Below, one piece after another: positions 5,801 through 12,546 of a DNA stretch of 12,546 nt. The position numbers and the translations under genes are program-made. Under the pieces are notes generated by a model that had not been told where the DNA came from, ran no database searches, and saw only the letters and a list, made by a program, of their open reading frames with translations. Numbering within the stretch: position 1 is the first letter of the stretch; every line of letters starts with the position of its first letter. Origin of the DNA: Paenibacillus sp. (GTDB taxonomy: Bacteria > Bacillota > Bacilli > Paenibacillales > Paenibacillaceae); the NCBI GenBank assembly GCA_029256665.1, contig JAQSXN010000036.1, positions 1 through 12,546 on the forward strand, given 5' to 3'.

Positions 5801-5986
5801 ATGCGTTTGGAATGGAGGCTTCGACTTGCCAAACATATTGCGGATGCTTCTGGGGGCGAGAAGAGTCGACAACTGCTTTACAAAGCCAAGTGGTATGGCC
5901 GAACGATCAAGGAGACACCGGCTTTTGCGCCAACGAGTCTTGGGAATCCAGATCAATGGATCGGAGAATGTGACGTTGAAAAATAG
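5801..5986 (+). pseudogene. Relic of a TnpB-type gene (IS200/IS605 family)
   Basis: In the frame from ATG 5801, the residues RLAKHIADASGGEKSRQLLY followed by KAKWYGRT (about 5819-5908) match the conserved block of TnpB proteins (LAKSIxDASWGEFxRQLxYKAEWYGR) that precedes the zinc-finger and last RuvC motifs. The Trp of DASWGE is replaced by Gly. After WYGRTIKE the similarity fades; the C-x2-C zinc knuckle and the final Asp motif are missing, and the frame ends at TAG 5984-5986. Only about 30 of about 370 residues remain, so it is not functional. It marks an old IS605-type insertion. TnpB is the RNA-guided nuclease related to Cas12, but no such activity can remain here. Confidence 0.7.
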
Positions 5987-6226
5987 GCTGATACGAAAAT
6001 TAAAAAACCTACGGTTATTTTGGAATATCACGCCTACTTCAGGGGGATTACCTGCAAAACTTACAGGTAAACGTTGTTCAATCCGCTCGTTTTGCCAAAA
6101 ACCATGAATATAAATGTACGTTCTGCATTTAGCGACGGTCATAATGGGCCTATCTAAAAAACAACTGTACTTCTTACATGCCGCTTCCATAGTTGGACTC
6201 ATATCGTCTTGTGCATTCACTCCACT
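5987..6226 (+). other. AT-richer non-coding stretch with a small inverted repeat
   Basis: No protein I recognise lies here on either strand. The longest reading frame is on the minus strand (5750-6220); it has no recognisable motif and overlaps the TnpB relic. Base composition is visibly more AT-rich than the flanking genes, with A and T runs near 5990-6010 and 6150-6160. One clean inverted repeat is present: TTACCTG (6048-6054) and CAGGTAA (6064-6070) around a 9-nt loop. It has no T tract and may be a small intergenic repeat or a mobile-element relic. Confidence 0.4.
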
Positions 6227-6251
6227 TCCGCGCTGTTGCGCGGATTTTTTT
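6227..6251 (+). terminator. Intrinsic terminator in the intergenic region
   Basis: TCCGCGC (6227-6233) pairs perfectly with GCGCGGA (6238-6244) around a TGTT loop, and seven T residues follow (6245-6251). It has all the hallmarks of a strong rho-independent terminator on the plus strand, yet no intact gene lies within 480 nt upstream. It may be the original terminator of the vWA transcript, separated by the inserted relic, or belong to the lost element. Confidence 0.85.
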
Positions 6252-6308
6252 GTTGTTCGGAAACGAGCGCGAGGAGGCGAAGGCGGGGCTGAACGTTCTG
6301 CTTTGCGC

Positions 6309-6491
6309 TAACGGACCGTATAGCCGCTATAAGCAGCAATTCCGTGATTTTGAAAATCTAACGGACCTAGATGCCGCTATATGGTGCATGTTCGTCGTTT
6401 TCATGCTGCTTTGGCGTCAATAAGAGCACCACAGTCCGTTACCTTTGTTACAGGCTCCATTTTCTCGAAATAGCGGCCGTGGAGTCCGTTA
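6309..6491. repeat. Four-copy 22-nt repeat array with 28-nt spacers and two-fold symmetry
   Basis: Four related 22-nt units share the form TAACGGAC-N6-GCCGCTAT. Units at 6309-6330 and 6359-6380 are on the plus strand. Units at 6420-6441 and 6470-6491 are on the minus strand. The starts are exactly 50 nt apart within each pair, with 28-nt spacers, and the two pairs face each other across 39 nt (6381-6419). TAACGGAC is invariant in all four; GCCGCTAT is exact in three and appears as GCTCTTAT in the 6420 unit. Spacers are not obviously similar. Just outside the right end is a GTTAC microsatellite (6488-6502, again 6508-6512). No protein-coding signal is visible. It is not a CRISPR, as the units are divergent and inverted. 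The function is unknown. Confidence 0.8.
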
Positions 6492-6626
6492 CGTTACGTT
6501 ACTTTGCGTTACGAACAGCTATTGATCCAAACGTGCGATAGTCCTCAATGAAACGGCAGCCTTCTGGCACCTGCACGCTTCCGAGACGGTTATGCGAGAT
6601 AGGAAATAAATGTTCATTTCGTTAGG

Positions 6627-6655
6627 TTTACGAATCCCGGAATTCATACTATGAT
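6627..6655 (+). promoter_or_regulatory. Probable sigma-A promoter of the AraC-type regulator
   Basis: The -35 TTTACG (6627-6632) and -10 TATGAT (6650-6655) are separated by 17 bp, a fair match to the sigma-A consensus. It would start transcription near 6662 and give a leader of about 90 nt before ATG 6751. The region between the repeat array and this promoter (6514-6626) shows nothing else I can support. Confidence 0.6.
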
Positions 6656-6750
6656 AAGATAAGATCCTATTTTAACCATACGAATGGCGAAATGGCGGAT
6701 GTCGTTGCTGTTGTCATTTTGTTAGATGAATGAAAAGGCGGCGGTCGAAC

Positions 6751-7602
6751 ATGCGGGAATACGATTACGAGTATGCGGACTTTATCTATTACACGCCGGG
6801 CGAGCTCGACAAGTCGACGGGGCTGTGGCCGGTGCGGGCGGGGCGTTGTTTGGCGAAGCCGCACTACAAGGTCGGTCCCAAGCGGATCGAGTGTTATAGC
6901 CTTCACTTCGTGAGGGAGGGGAAGCTGCGTCTGGAGCATGAAGGGCGCGAGGTCGAGCTCGGCAAGGGGGATCTCTTCTGCTTGTTCCCGGATCGCGCCT
7001 ATTATTACGACATGCTTCCGGCAGAGCGGCCGCTCGAGATGAGCTGGCTGGCCGTAGACGGCGGCAGCGCAAGGCAACTGTTGGAGCTTGCCGGTCTGAC
7101 GGAGGAGAAGCCGTTCCGCAAGGAAGCGGTTTCGGAGCAGGCGGCAAAAGCCGCGGACGCTGCCATTGATGCGCTAGAGCTCGTTCAGCGTTGGCGGCCG
7201 GCGGCGGCGCTTGAGCTGCAAGGGTTGCTTTACGGCTTGTTCTCGGCTTTGATGCCGGCGGAGCCAGAACAAGGGACCGAGCCCGCCCACTGGATTCGCG
7301 AATGCGAGGAATACATGGAGCTCCATGCTTCCGAGGGCATTACGGTTCAGCAAGTCGCGGAATTCGCCGGCGTGCACCGCTCGTATTTCACCCAGGTATT
7401 TACGGGAGAGACGGGCCTGCCTCCCATGAAGTACTTGCAGAAGATCCGCATGGATAAGGCCAAGCGGCTCTTGATCGAGACGGATGCCTCGGTTACGGAG
7501 ATCGCCCTGTCGCTCGGCTATCCCAATCTCTATTCGTTCACCCGGGCTTTCAAGATGTACTACAAGGAATCTCCGCTGGCTTTAAGAAAAACAAGGGCAT
7601 AG
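6751..7602 (+). CDS. AraC-family transcriptional regulator with cupin-type sensor domain
   Basis: A 283-residue protein. The N-terminal 160 residues look like an AraC_binding cupin fold (beta-strand-rich, with SLHFVREGKLRLEHEG, then LGKGDLFCLFPDRAYYY), expected to bind a small effector, usually a sugar. The C-terminal 95 residues are the double helix-turn-helix: first helix pair VQQVAEFAGVHRSYFTQVF, second VTEIALSLGYPNLYSFTRAFK. The usual family ending is GxxPxxxR; here it is KESPLALRK. I chose ATG 6751 because AAAAGGCGG precedes it, while ATG 6730 in the same frame has no site. It lies 64 nt before the YesM-like kinase gene and is probably co-regulated with or controls the sugar-uptake locus. 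No intrinsic terminator separates the two genes. Confidence 0.9.
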   Translation: MREYDYEYADFIYYTPGELDKSTGLWPVRAGRCLAKPHYKVGPKRIECYSLHFVREGKLRLEHEGREVELGKGDLFCLFPDRAYYYDMLPAERPLEMSWLAVDGGSARQLLELAGLTEEKPFRKEAVSEQAAKAADAAIDALELVQRWRPAAALELQGLLYGLFSALMPAEPEQGTEPAHWIRECEEYMELHASEGITVQQVAEFAGVHRSYFTQVFTGETGLPPMKYLQKIRMDKAKRLLIETDASVTEIALSLGYPNLYSFTRAFKMYYKESPLALRKTRA

Positions 7603-7624
7603 TTTTGTAAGGCTGCCAGAAGAT

Positions 7625-7638
7625 TGTAAGCGATTACA
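7625..7638 (+). promoter_or_regulatory. cre-like site (CcpA operator) before the YesM-like kinase
   Basis: TGTAAGCGATTACA fits the Bacillus cre consensus TGTAANCGNTNNCA at every defined position. It lies 42 nt upstream of the kinase ATG and 23 nt after the AraC stop. CcpA bound with HPr-Ser46-P would repress the sensor/regulator genes when a preferred sugar is available. No clear promoter is visible beside it, so it may act as a roadblock to transcription coming from the AraC gene. Confidence 0.65.
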
Positions 7639-7666
7639 GTTGCTGGGCGAAAAAGGAGCTGACACC

Positions 7667-9463
7667 ATGAAGCTGTCCACTCTAAGGCGATGGATCTCGC
7701 CTAACTTAAGCATTCAAGGGAAAATATTTCTGGCATTCAGTCTCGTCGCGCTGTTATCTATCTTCTCCATATCGGGCATCTTCTACCTCAACATGCGGGA
7801 GACGATCAAGTCCAACGCGGTGACTTCGGTGTCCGATAGCATCCGCCAAGCGGATGAATCCTTGAACATCATGCTGGAGGAGATCGATCGGTTAAACACG
7901 GTCGTCATCACCAACAAAAATACCGTCATCGACACGTTGATCAGCCCATCCGAAGAGATTAGCTACGAGTGGTTCCAAGAACAGAAGCGGATCGAGGAGT
8001 TTCTATCGTCCTTGGTGGCCTACAAGCCCTATATTACGCGAATCGCCGTAATCGGCCTGAACGGCAAGGTGTTCTTCTCCGGGGGGCCCTGGGTGGATCG
8101 GACGATTCTTGGGACGCCGACGATGGACTATATGCTGCGCAACGGCTCGCGCCACGCGTATTTGAAGCAGACGGGCGTAACGGAAACGATCGCGGTGGGC
8201 CGCGAAATCCGGTATGACCGCAAGACCATCGGCGTGGTGATGGTCGACCTCAATTACGAGTTTATCCGCAAGACTTACGGCATCAAGCCGACCGCGGACA
8301 GCATGGTGTACGTGCTGGACAAGGAAGACGGCTTCGTCTACCGCTCCGACCAGACGCCGTACTTTGCCCCGGCCGAGCAGAAGATCGCAAGCTTGAAGCG
8401 GGAGCTTGCCGGCAACGGCGAAGCGGTGGAACGGACCATCGACGGAAGGTCCTACACCGTGGTCAGCCGGCAGTCCGAGCATACGGGCTGGACGATGCTG
8501 GCGCTTATTCCGATGGACTCGCTGCTCAGCGAATCCATCAGGCTGCGGAATCTCATGCTGGAGGCTTCCGGCATCGTTCTCTTGGTTGTCTTGATCGGTT
8601 CGTTGCAGGTGTCGTCACGCATAACGATCAATATTCGGCGGCTGAAGTCCATGATGATGCTGGTGAAGGACGGCAATTTGACGTTTCCCAAAAAAGAGAT
8701 TCGGACGAAGGACGAAGTCGGGCAGCTGTACCATGTCTTCATCGGGATGGTGGAGGAGCTGAAGCGGCTGCTGGAAGGAATCCGAATCAGCGAGAAAGAG
8801 AAGCGGGAGGCGGAGTTGACCGCGCTTCAGGCGCAGATTCGACCTCACTTTCTGTACAATTCGCTTAATACGATTAAATATTTGGCGAAGCTGAACGGCA
8901 CCCCCAATATCGAGGAGGTGTCGGGCTCGCTGATCGATTTGATGAGAGGCGTGCTGGGCAACTCGAACGAATATTTGACGGTGCGGGAGGAACTGGATTA
9001 CGTGCGCAGCTATATCTCCATCGTCAAATACAAGTATATGGAGCCCATTCTGGTCCATGAGGAGATCGAGGATCCGTCCTTGCTGGACTGCCGGGTGCTG
9101 AAGCTCACGCTCCAACCGATCGTGGAGAATGCGGTGCTTCACGGCATCGGCTCGCGCGAGCAAGGCGGGTTCGTGACGATCCGGATATACGAGCAGGGCC
9201 ACGATCTTATGATCGAAGTGACGGATAACGGCAAAGGGATGACGTCTGAGCAGATGGAGCTGCTGCTGGGCGGGAGCGGCAAGTCGGGAACGTCTTCGAG
9301 GTTCAGCGGAATGGGCGTTCGCAACGTGCACGAGAGAATCGAGCGTATGTACGATAGTCCTTACGGCATCAAGCTGTACAGCGAGCCGGGGCGGTATACG
9401 AAAGTCGAAATTCGGTTTCCCAATATACGGGGCCTGGCCGGCTCCGAACGAGAGGTGATCTAG
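7667..9463 (+). CDS. YesM-like sensor histidine kinase (LytS/His_kinase family)
   Basis: A 598-residue membrane kinase. A transmembrane helix at about 19-41 is followed by a dCache-like extracytoplasmic sensor (about 45-290), a second helix (about 299-319) and a HAMP linker (about 316-368). The His_kinase domain has the signature QAQIRPHFLYNSLNTIKYL with phosphoacceptor His394. The HATPase_c domain has Asn488 in QPIVENAVLHGI and DNGKGM starting at Asp520, then SGMGVRNVHERI. This architecture is typical of Paenibacillaceae kinases that sense oligosaccharides or their binding proteins and phosphorylate AraC-type regulators. The start at ATG 7667 has AAAAAGGAG 8 nt upstream; a TTG at 7640 has none. 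The next gene starts 1 nt after the stop. Confidence 0.93.
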   Translation: MKLSTLRRWISPNLSIQGKIFLAFSLVALLSIFSISGIFYLNMRETIKSNAVTSVSDSIRQADESLNIMLEEIDRLNTVVITNKNTVIDTLISPSEEISYEWFQEQKRIEEFLSSLVAYKPYITRIAVIGLNGKVFFSGGPWVDRTILGTPTMDYMLRNGSRHAYLKQTGVTETIAVGREIRYDRKTIGVVMVDLNYEFIRKTYGIKPTADSMVYVLDKEDGFVYRSDQTPYFAPAEQKIASLKRELAGNGEAVERTIDGRSYTVVSRQSEHTGWTMLALIPMDSLLSESIRLRNLMLEASGIVLLVVLIGSLQVSSRITINIRRLKSMMMLVKDGNLTFPKKEIRTKDEVGQLYHVFIGMVEELKRLLEGIRISEKEKREAELTALQAQIRPHFLYNSLNTIKYLAKLNGTPNIEEVSGSLIDLMRGVLGNSNEYLTVREELDYVRSYISIVKYKYMEPILVHEEIEDPSLLDCRVLKLTLQPIVENAVLHGIGSREQGGFVTIRIYEQGHDLMIEVTDNGKGMTSEQMELLLGGSGKSGTSSRFSGMGVRNVHERIERMYDSPYGIKLYSEPGRYTKVEIRFPNIRGLAGSEREVI

Positions 9464-9464
9464 A

Positions 9465-10418
9465 ATGTTTCGAGTGCTTCTGGTAGACGATGAGCCGCTG
9501 GCTCGCAACGGGCTGCGCACCTTGATGGATTATCGCAGCCACGGCTTCGACATATCCGGCGAAGCCCCGAACGGAGAGACGGCGCTGGCTATGATCGCGC
9601 AATCCCCGCCCGATGTCGCCATTCTCGACGTTAACATGCCCGGCATGAACGGAGTGGACCTGAACCGGACGATCAGAGAGCGATATCCCGACGTCCAGAC
9701 GATCATGCTGAGCAGCTACGACGATTACGATTACGTGCGCGATTGCTTGAAGAACGGATCCGTCGATTATTTGTTGAAGCACCGGCTCGACGAGGAAGGG
9801 CTGCTTCTCTTGCTGAACAAGGCGGTTCGGGATAAGCGGCAGGGGGTAACCGAGCAAGCCGCGCGCGGTGGTCGAGACGCAGCGGAGGACCCGGCGCCCA
9901 TTCGTCCCGAAGCGATCAGAGGACTAATCGTGGACGTGGTCCGGAACAGGCCGGGGGCTGCCGCGGAGCTGGAGAGCAGCTCGAGAAAACAAGGTCTGTA
10001 TCAGGGCGCGGCGTGCTACGCGGCCGCGGTCCTGCAGATCGTCCCTTTCATGCTGCTGACGGAATCCAATACCGACGTCCAGACGAATCGGTTGGTTCAG
10101 CAAGCCGTCGATCTCATGCAGCAGAGCCTGGGAGACATCGCCGAGCGGACGGCCGCTTACGTGGAGGACGGGCGGATCGTCGTCGTGTTCGCGTTCCGCG
10201 AGCGGAGCGAGCATGCGGCGGCCAGCGAAGCCGGCAGAGGCATGAGCAAGCTCCGCCACGCGCTGGAGCTTTACCTGAATCTGAAATCGATTTGCGCCGT
10301 CGGCCACGTATGCGGCAGCTTGGCTCAGCTCCGGGCGAGCTACGCATCCGCCGCACGCACGCTAGACGCGACTGCCGCGGCGACAGGCGCGGCGCCGGCA
10401 CACGGGCAAGGGATCTAA
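9465..10418 (+). CDS. YesN-like response regulator, receiver part, ended by an in-frame TAA
   Basis: Encodes 317 residues. The ribosome binding site GAGGTGATC matches the 16S anti-Shine-Dalgarno closely and overlaps the kinase stop, so it is translationally coupled. The REC domain (about 1-125) has Asp8/Asp9, phosphoacceptor Asp55 in ILDVNMPGMNG, Ser83 and Lys105 in DYLLKH. The middle part resembles the linker of long YesN/YesS regulators. Translation stops at TAA 10416-10418 before the DNA-binding domain. The same frame then runs on without another stop to 11114, reading EPRSALTIEEQKQLLLAIER and then the HTH domain. A single substitution, for example TAC to TAA, would explain it. The two pieces joined would be a 549-residue regulator, a normal length for the family. 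If real, this half cannot bind DNA. Confidence 0.85.
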   Translation: MFRVLLVDDEPLARNGLRTLMDYRSHGFDISGEAPNGETALAMIAQSPPDVAILDVNMPGMNGVDLNRTIRERYPDVQTIMLSSYDDYDYVRDCLKNGSVDYLLKHRLDEEGLLLLLNKAVRDKRQGVTEQAARGGRDAAEDPAPIRPEAIRGLIVDVVRNRPGAAAELESSSRKQGLYQGAACYAAAVLQIVPFMLLTESNTDVQTNRLVQQAVDLMQQSLGDIAERTAAYVEDGRIVVVFAFRERSEHAAASEAGRGMSKLRHALELYLNLKSICAVGHVCGSLAQLRASYASAARTLDATAAATGAAPAHGQGI

Positions 10419-10457
10419 GAGCCGCGCTCCGCACTTACGATCGAGGAACAGAAGCAA

Positions 10458-11114
10458 TTGCTGCTCGCCATCGAAAGGTTGGACGAGCGCGGCGTGCAGA
10501 GACTGATCGCCTCCATATTCGATTCCGTAAGGTCGCAGCCGTCGCATTCTCTTGCGGTACAGATGTTCGTCAGCGAGCTGCTGCATATCGGAGAGAAGGC
10601 GCTCCGGAGAGGAAGCGCATCCGTTCCCTCCGCGAAGGAGACGGAACGGCTGCCTTCGCGCGGCGAACTGGGCAGGCTTGGCAGCGCCGCCGAATTGGAG
10701 AAGTGGCTGCAGACCTACTACGTCGCGCTGCTTAAGCTGCTCAAGGAGCGACATATGGCGGGGGGCTACTCCCGCCATGTCTCGCAGGCGATCGGCTTTA
10801 TTTTGGAGCAATATTCGGGGTTCGTGACACTCGAGGCGGCAGCGGGCGTCGTCGGCTTGAATCCGTCGTACTTGAGCAGAATCTTCAAGGAGGAGACGCG
10901 GTCCACGTTCTCCGAATACGTGAACCGGGTCCGGGTCGACGCGGCGCGCAGGCTGCTGGAGAGCGGTCAATATTCCATCAAGCAGATTAGCGATCAAGCG
11001 GGTTTCTCCACGCACAATTACTTTTTCAAGGTGTTCAAGGAAGCTACGGGCATGACGCCGCAGGCCTATTGGAACAGTCTCGGAGACGGCAAGACGGCGG
11101 GAGCGAAGCCGTAA
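10458..11114 (+). CDS. YesN-like response regulator, C-terminal part with AraC-type HTH
   Basis: Same frame as the receiver part, beginning after its TAA. The first possible start is TTG 10458, with GAGGA 10 nt upstream, so reinitiation is possible. The product is 218 residues. The AraC HTH (about 115-210) has VTLEAAAGVVGLNPSYLSRI as first motif and IKQISDQAGFSTHNYFFKVF as second, ending in GMTPQAYW. It is the effector half of the regulator for the adjacent solute-binding gene, whose promoter begins about 50 nt downstream. Without the REC domain it would be uncoupled from the kinase, if made at all. It may equally be the silent tail of a pseudogene, or the TAA may be a sequencing error. Confidence 0.82.
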   Translation: MLLAIERLDERGVQRLIASIFDSVRSQPSHSLAVQMFVSELLHIGEKALRRGSASVPSAKETERLPSRGELGRLGSAAELEKWLQTYYVALLKLLKERHMAGGYSRHVSQAIGFILEQYSGFVTLEAAAGVVGLNPSYLSRIFKEETRSTFSEYVNRVRVDAARRLLESGQYSIKQISDQAGFSTHNYFFKVFKEATGMTPQAYWNSLGDGKTAGAKP

Positions 11115-11168
11115 AAAATGTGGAGTAAATAGTCATATATGTGTAATTCGCCGTTATCCGCGGTGCCT

Positions 11169-11174
11169 TATAAT
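11169..11174 (+). promoter_or_regulatory. Promoter -10 box of the solute-binding lipoprotein gene
   Basis: TATAAT at 11169-11174 is a perfect -10. The matching -35 region (around 11146-11152, ATTCGCC) is poor, which is typical of an activator-dependent promoter and fits control by the AraC-type regulator encoded just upstream. Transcription would start near 11181. Confidence 0.65.
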
Positions 11175-11189
11175 GAAAAAACACCGACG

Positions 11190-11203
11190 GGTAAACGCTT
11201 ACA
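11190..11203 (+). promoter_or_regulatory. cre-like site (CcpA operator) before the solute-binding lipoprotein
   Basis: GGTAAACGCTTACA matches the consensus TGTAANCGNTNNCA except for its first base. It begins 15 nt after the -10 hexamer, inside the predicted 5' leader, a position where CcpA usually represses. Together with the site before the kinase it suggests carbon catabolite repression of this uptake locus. Confidence 0.65.
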
Positions 11204-11239
11204 AGACTCGGTGAATCGATAGTCTGGAGGTTCATATAC

Positions 11240-12546
11240 ATGCGTAAAACATGGGGGAAATACACGCTTGCGACGATGATCGTCACAAGCCTGATCGCAT
11301 CCGGCTGCAGCAACGGCGGCAACGAGAGCGGCGGCAACGAAGGCAACACGGGAGGGACAAACGGGTCCGGCTCTACCGAAACCGGCGTGAAAGCAGACGG
11401 CTTTCCGATCGTGGAGGCGCCGATTACGCTTAAGATGTTTACGCGCGTCGCGCCGGTGAACGGTCCGTTCAAGGACATGCCCGTATTCCAGGATTACGAG
11501 AAGCTGAGCAATATCAAGGTGGAATTTATCGAGACGCCTACCGACGGTTTCGCGGAGAAAAAGAACCTGCTGTTCGCCTCCAACGAGCTTCCCGACGCTA
11601 TATACCGTTCCGGTCTGTCGCAGCTGGAATCGATCCGCTACGGGACGGCGGGTCAGTTGATCCCGCTGGAAGAACTGATCGAGCAATACGCGCCGAACCT
11701 CAAGAGCCTCATGGAGCAATATCCCGAGATTCGCGCGGGCATCACGACGCCGGAGGGACATATCTACGCGATTCCGGGCATCGTAACGCTTGGTTCCGCG
11801 AGAACCGACAAAAGGTGGATCAACCAAGCTTGGCTGGATAAGCTGGGACTCGAGATGCCGACGACGACGGATGAGTTGTACGACGTGCTGGTGGCGTTCC
11901 GCGACGGCGATGCCAACGGCAACGGCCAGGCTGACGAGCTTCCGATGACCGCGCGCGTCGGCATGCCGATCGTCAACCATATGGCGGGATCGTTCGGGCT
12001 GGATTCGCAGCTCGGCTACAACATCAATCTCGAGAACGACAAGGTCGATATTTGGAGCGGCAACGAACGGCATAAGGAATTGCTGATGTATCTGAACAAG
12101 CTGTACAAGGAGAAGCTGATCGATCAGGAGATCTTCTCCCATACCGAGGCGCAATATCTCGCGAAGCAAGGAACGGGCAACACGGGTTACTTCTTCGACC
12201 AGACGAACAACAACTTCCTCTCCATTCAGGATCAATACGTGGGCATCGCGCCGCCGGAAGGTCCGCACGGCGACCGTCTGCATAGCCAGATCGGCCCGGT
12301 AGGACGCGACTACGGAGCTTTCGCGATTACGTCCGTCAACAAGCACCCGGAAGCGACGATCCGCTGGATCGACTACTTCTACGGCGACGAAGGCTCCACC
12401 TTGCTTCGCTTCGGGCGGGAAGGCGAGCATTACGAGCTGAAGGACGGCATGCCGTATTACACGGAAGAGTTTCTATCCGTTATTGAAAACCAAGCGAAAA
12501 TCACTCCGTACGCAGGAGGAGGCGCGCCTCATATCATCAGCGACAA
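11240..12546 (+). CDS. Extracellular solute-binding lipoprotein (LipO/YtcQ-like), 3' end outside the window
   Basis: Open for 435 codons to the window edge. The ribosome binding site TGGAGG lies 9 nt before ATG 11240. A signal peptide (MRKTWGKYTLATMIVTSL) ends in the lipobox ASGC with lipidated Cys23, followed by a Gly/Asn/Ser-rich linker. The mature part has the bacterial solute-binding family 1 pattern: ITLKMFTRV near the start, LLFASNELPDAIY, the loop PEGHIYAIPG, and WLDKLGLEMPTTTDELYDVL. DGDANGNGQADE is an EF-hand-like calcium loop common in this family. It would capture an oligosaccharide at the membrane surface and hand it to ABC permeases, presumably encoded downstream. The family is usually about 500-560 residues, so roughly 75-85 percent is present. 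The sugar cannot be told from sequence. Confidence 0.92.
   Translation, partial: MRKTWGKYTLATMIVTSLIASGCSNGGNESGGNEGNTGGTNGSGSTETGVKADGFPIVEAPITLKMFTRVAPVNGPFKDMPVFQDYEKLSNIKVEFIETPTDGFAEKKNLLFASNELPDAIYRSGLSQLESIRYGTAGQLIPLEELIEQYAPNLKSLMEQYPEIRAGITTPEGHIYAIPGIVTLGSARTDKRWINQAWLDKLGLEMPTTTDELYDVLVAFRDGDANGNGQADELPMTARVGMPIVNHMAGSFGLDSQLGYNINLENDKVDIWSGNERHKELLMYLNKLYKEKLIDQEIFSHTEAQYLAKQGTGNTGYFFDQTNNNFLSIQDQYVGIAPPEGPHGDRLHSQIGPVGRDYGAFAITSVNKHPEATIRWIDYFYGDEGSTLLRFGREGEHYELKDGMPYYTEEFLSVIENQAKITPYAGGGAPHIISD

Noticed and set aside
5750..6220. Minus-strand reading frame of 156 codons in the intergenic region
   Set aside because: It has no recognisable domain and no ribosome binding site I could identify, and it overlaps the TnpB relic on the other strand.
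6309..6491. CRISPR array (22-nt repeats with 28-nt spacers)
   Set aside because: The units differ by several bases in their middle, two of the four are inverted, and no leader or cas genes are present.
6488..6512. GTTAC microsatellite as a separate functional element
   Set aside because: It only extends the TAAC end of the last repeat unit and has too few units to support a claim of its own.
10013..10735. Plus-strand frame of 240 codons overlapping the split YesN-like regulator
   Set aside because: Arg/Ala-rich out-of-frame translation; the regulator continues in its own frame on both sides of the TAA, so no frameshift needs to be assumed.
11168..12430. Long minus-strand reading frame opposite the solute-binding lipoprotein
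   Set aside because: The plus strand has a signal peptide, lipobox, ribosome binding site and family motifs over the whole length; the minus frame shows none.

Overview
The window looks like the chromosome of a Gram-positive, low- to mid-GC Firmicute of the family Paenibacillaceae (Paenibacillus, Cohnella or a close relative). The reasons are a Bacillus-type tRNA cluster with mostly encoded CCA ends, strong purine-rich ribosome binding sites, sigma-A promoters, CcpA-type cre sites, an S-layer-homology (SLH) fragment, and a YesM/YesN-like two-component system beside a LipO/YtcQ-like solute-binding lipoprotein. The genus is inferred from gene families; no 16S is present.

Layout. (1) Positions 1-699: the last 16 nt of a tRNA-His, then seven tRNA genes (Gln, Lys, Leu-GAG, Leu-CAG, Gly, Arg, Pro), closed by a strong intrinsic terminator. 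(2) About 725-1160: the C-terminal remnant of an SLH-domain protein, ending in a terminator-like hairpin. (3) 1160-4078: a near-consensus sigma-A promoter drives a 7TM-PAS histidine kinase that overlaps by 4 nt a response regulator of unusual architecture (REC, winged helix, BTAD). (4) 4112-5744: the broken 3' end of a solute-binding protein gene, then a lipoprotein with a von Willebrand factor A (vWA) domain. That reading frame is broken by one base at a CUU-UAA-C sequence. (5) 5745-6730: about 1 kb with no intact gene. It holds a hairpin, a TnpB relic, an AT-richer stretch, an intrinsic terminator, a symmetrical four-copy repeat array and the promoter of the next gene. (6) 6751-12546: an AraC-type regulator, a YesM-like sensor kinase, a YesN-like response regulator interrupted by an in-frame TAA, and a solute-binding lipoprotein that runs off the window.

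How the genes work together. The right-hand block has the usual make-up of a Paenibacillaceae carbohydrate-uptake locus. The extracytoplasmic sensor kinase would phosphorylate the REC/AraC regulator, which would activate the binding-protein and transporter genes. cre-like sites before the kinase and just downstream of the binding-protein -10 suggest CcpA repression on top of this. The kinase/BTAD-regulator pair on the left is a separate system of unknown signal; the adjacent vWA lipoprotein is a possible but unproven target.

The window holds many damaged genes: an SLH fragment, a binding-protein fragment, a frameshifted vWA gene, a TnpB relic and a regulator with an in-frame stop. This may reflect local decay after rearrangement, sequencing error for the two single-base lesions, or in those two cases recoding. 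The most distinctive unexplained structure is the repeat array at 6309-6491.
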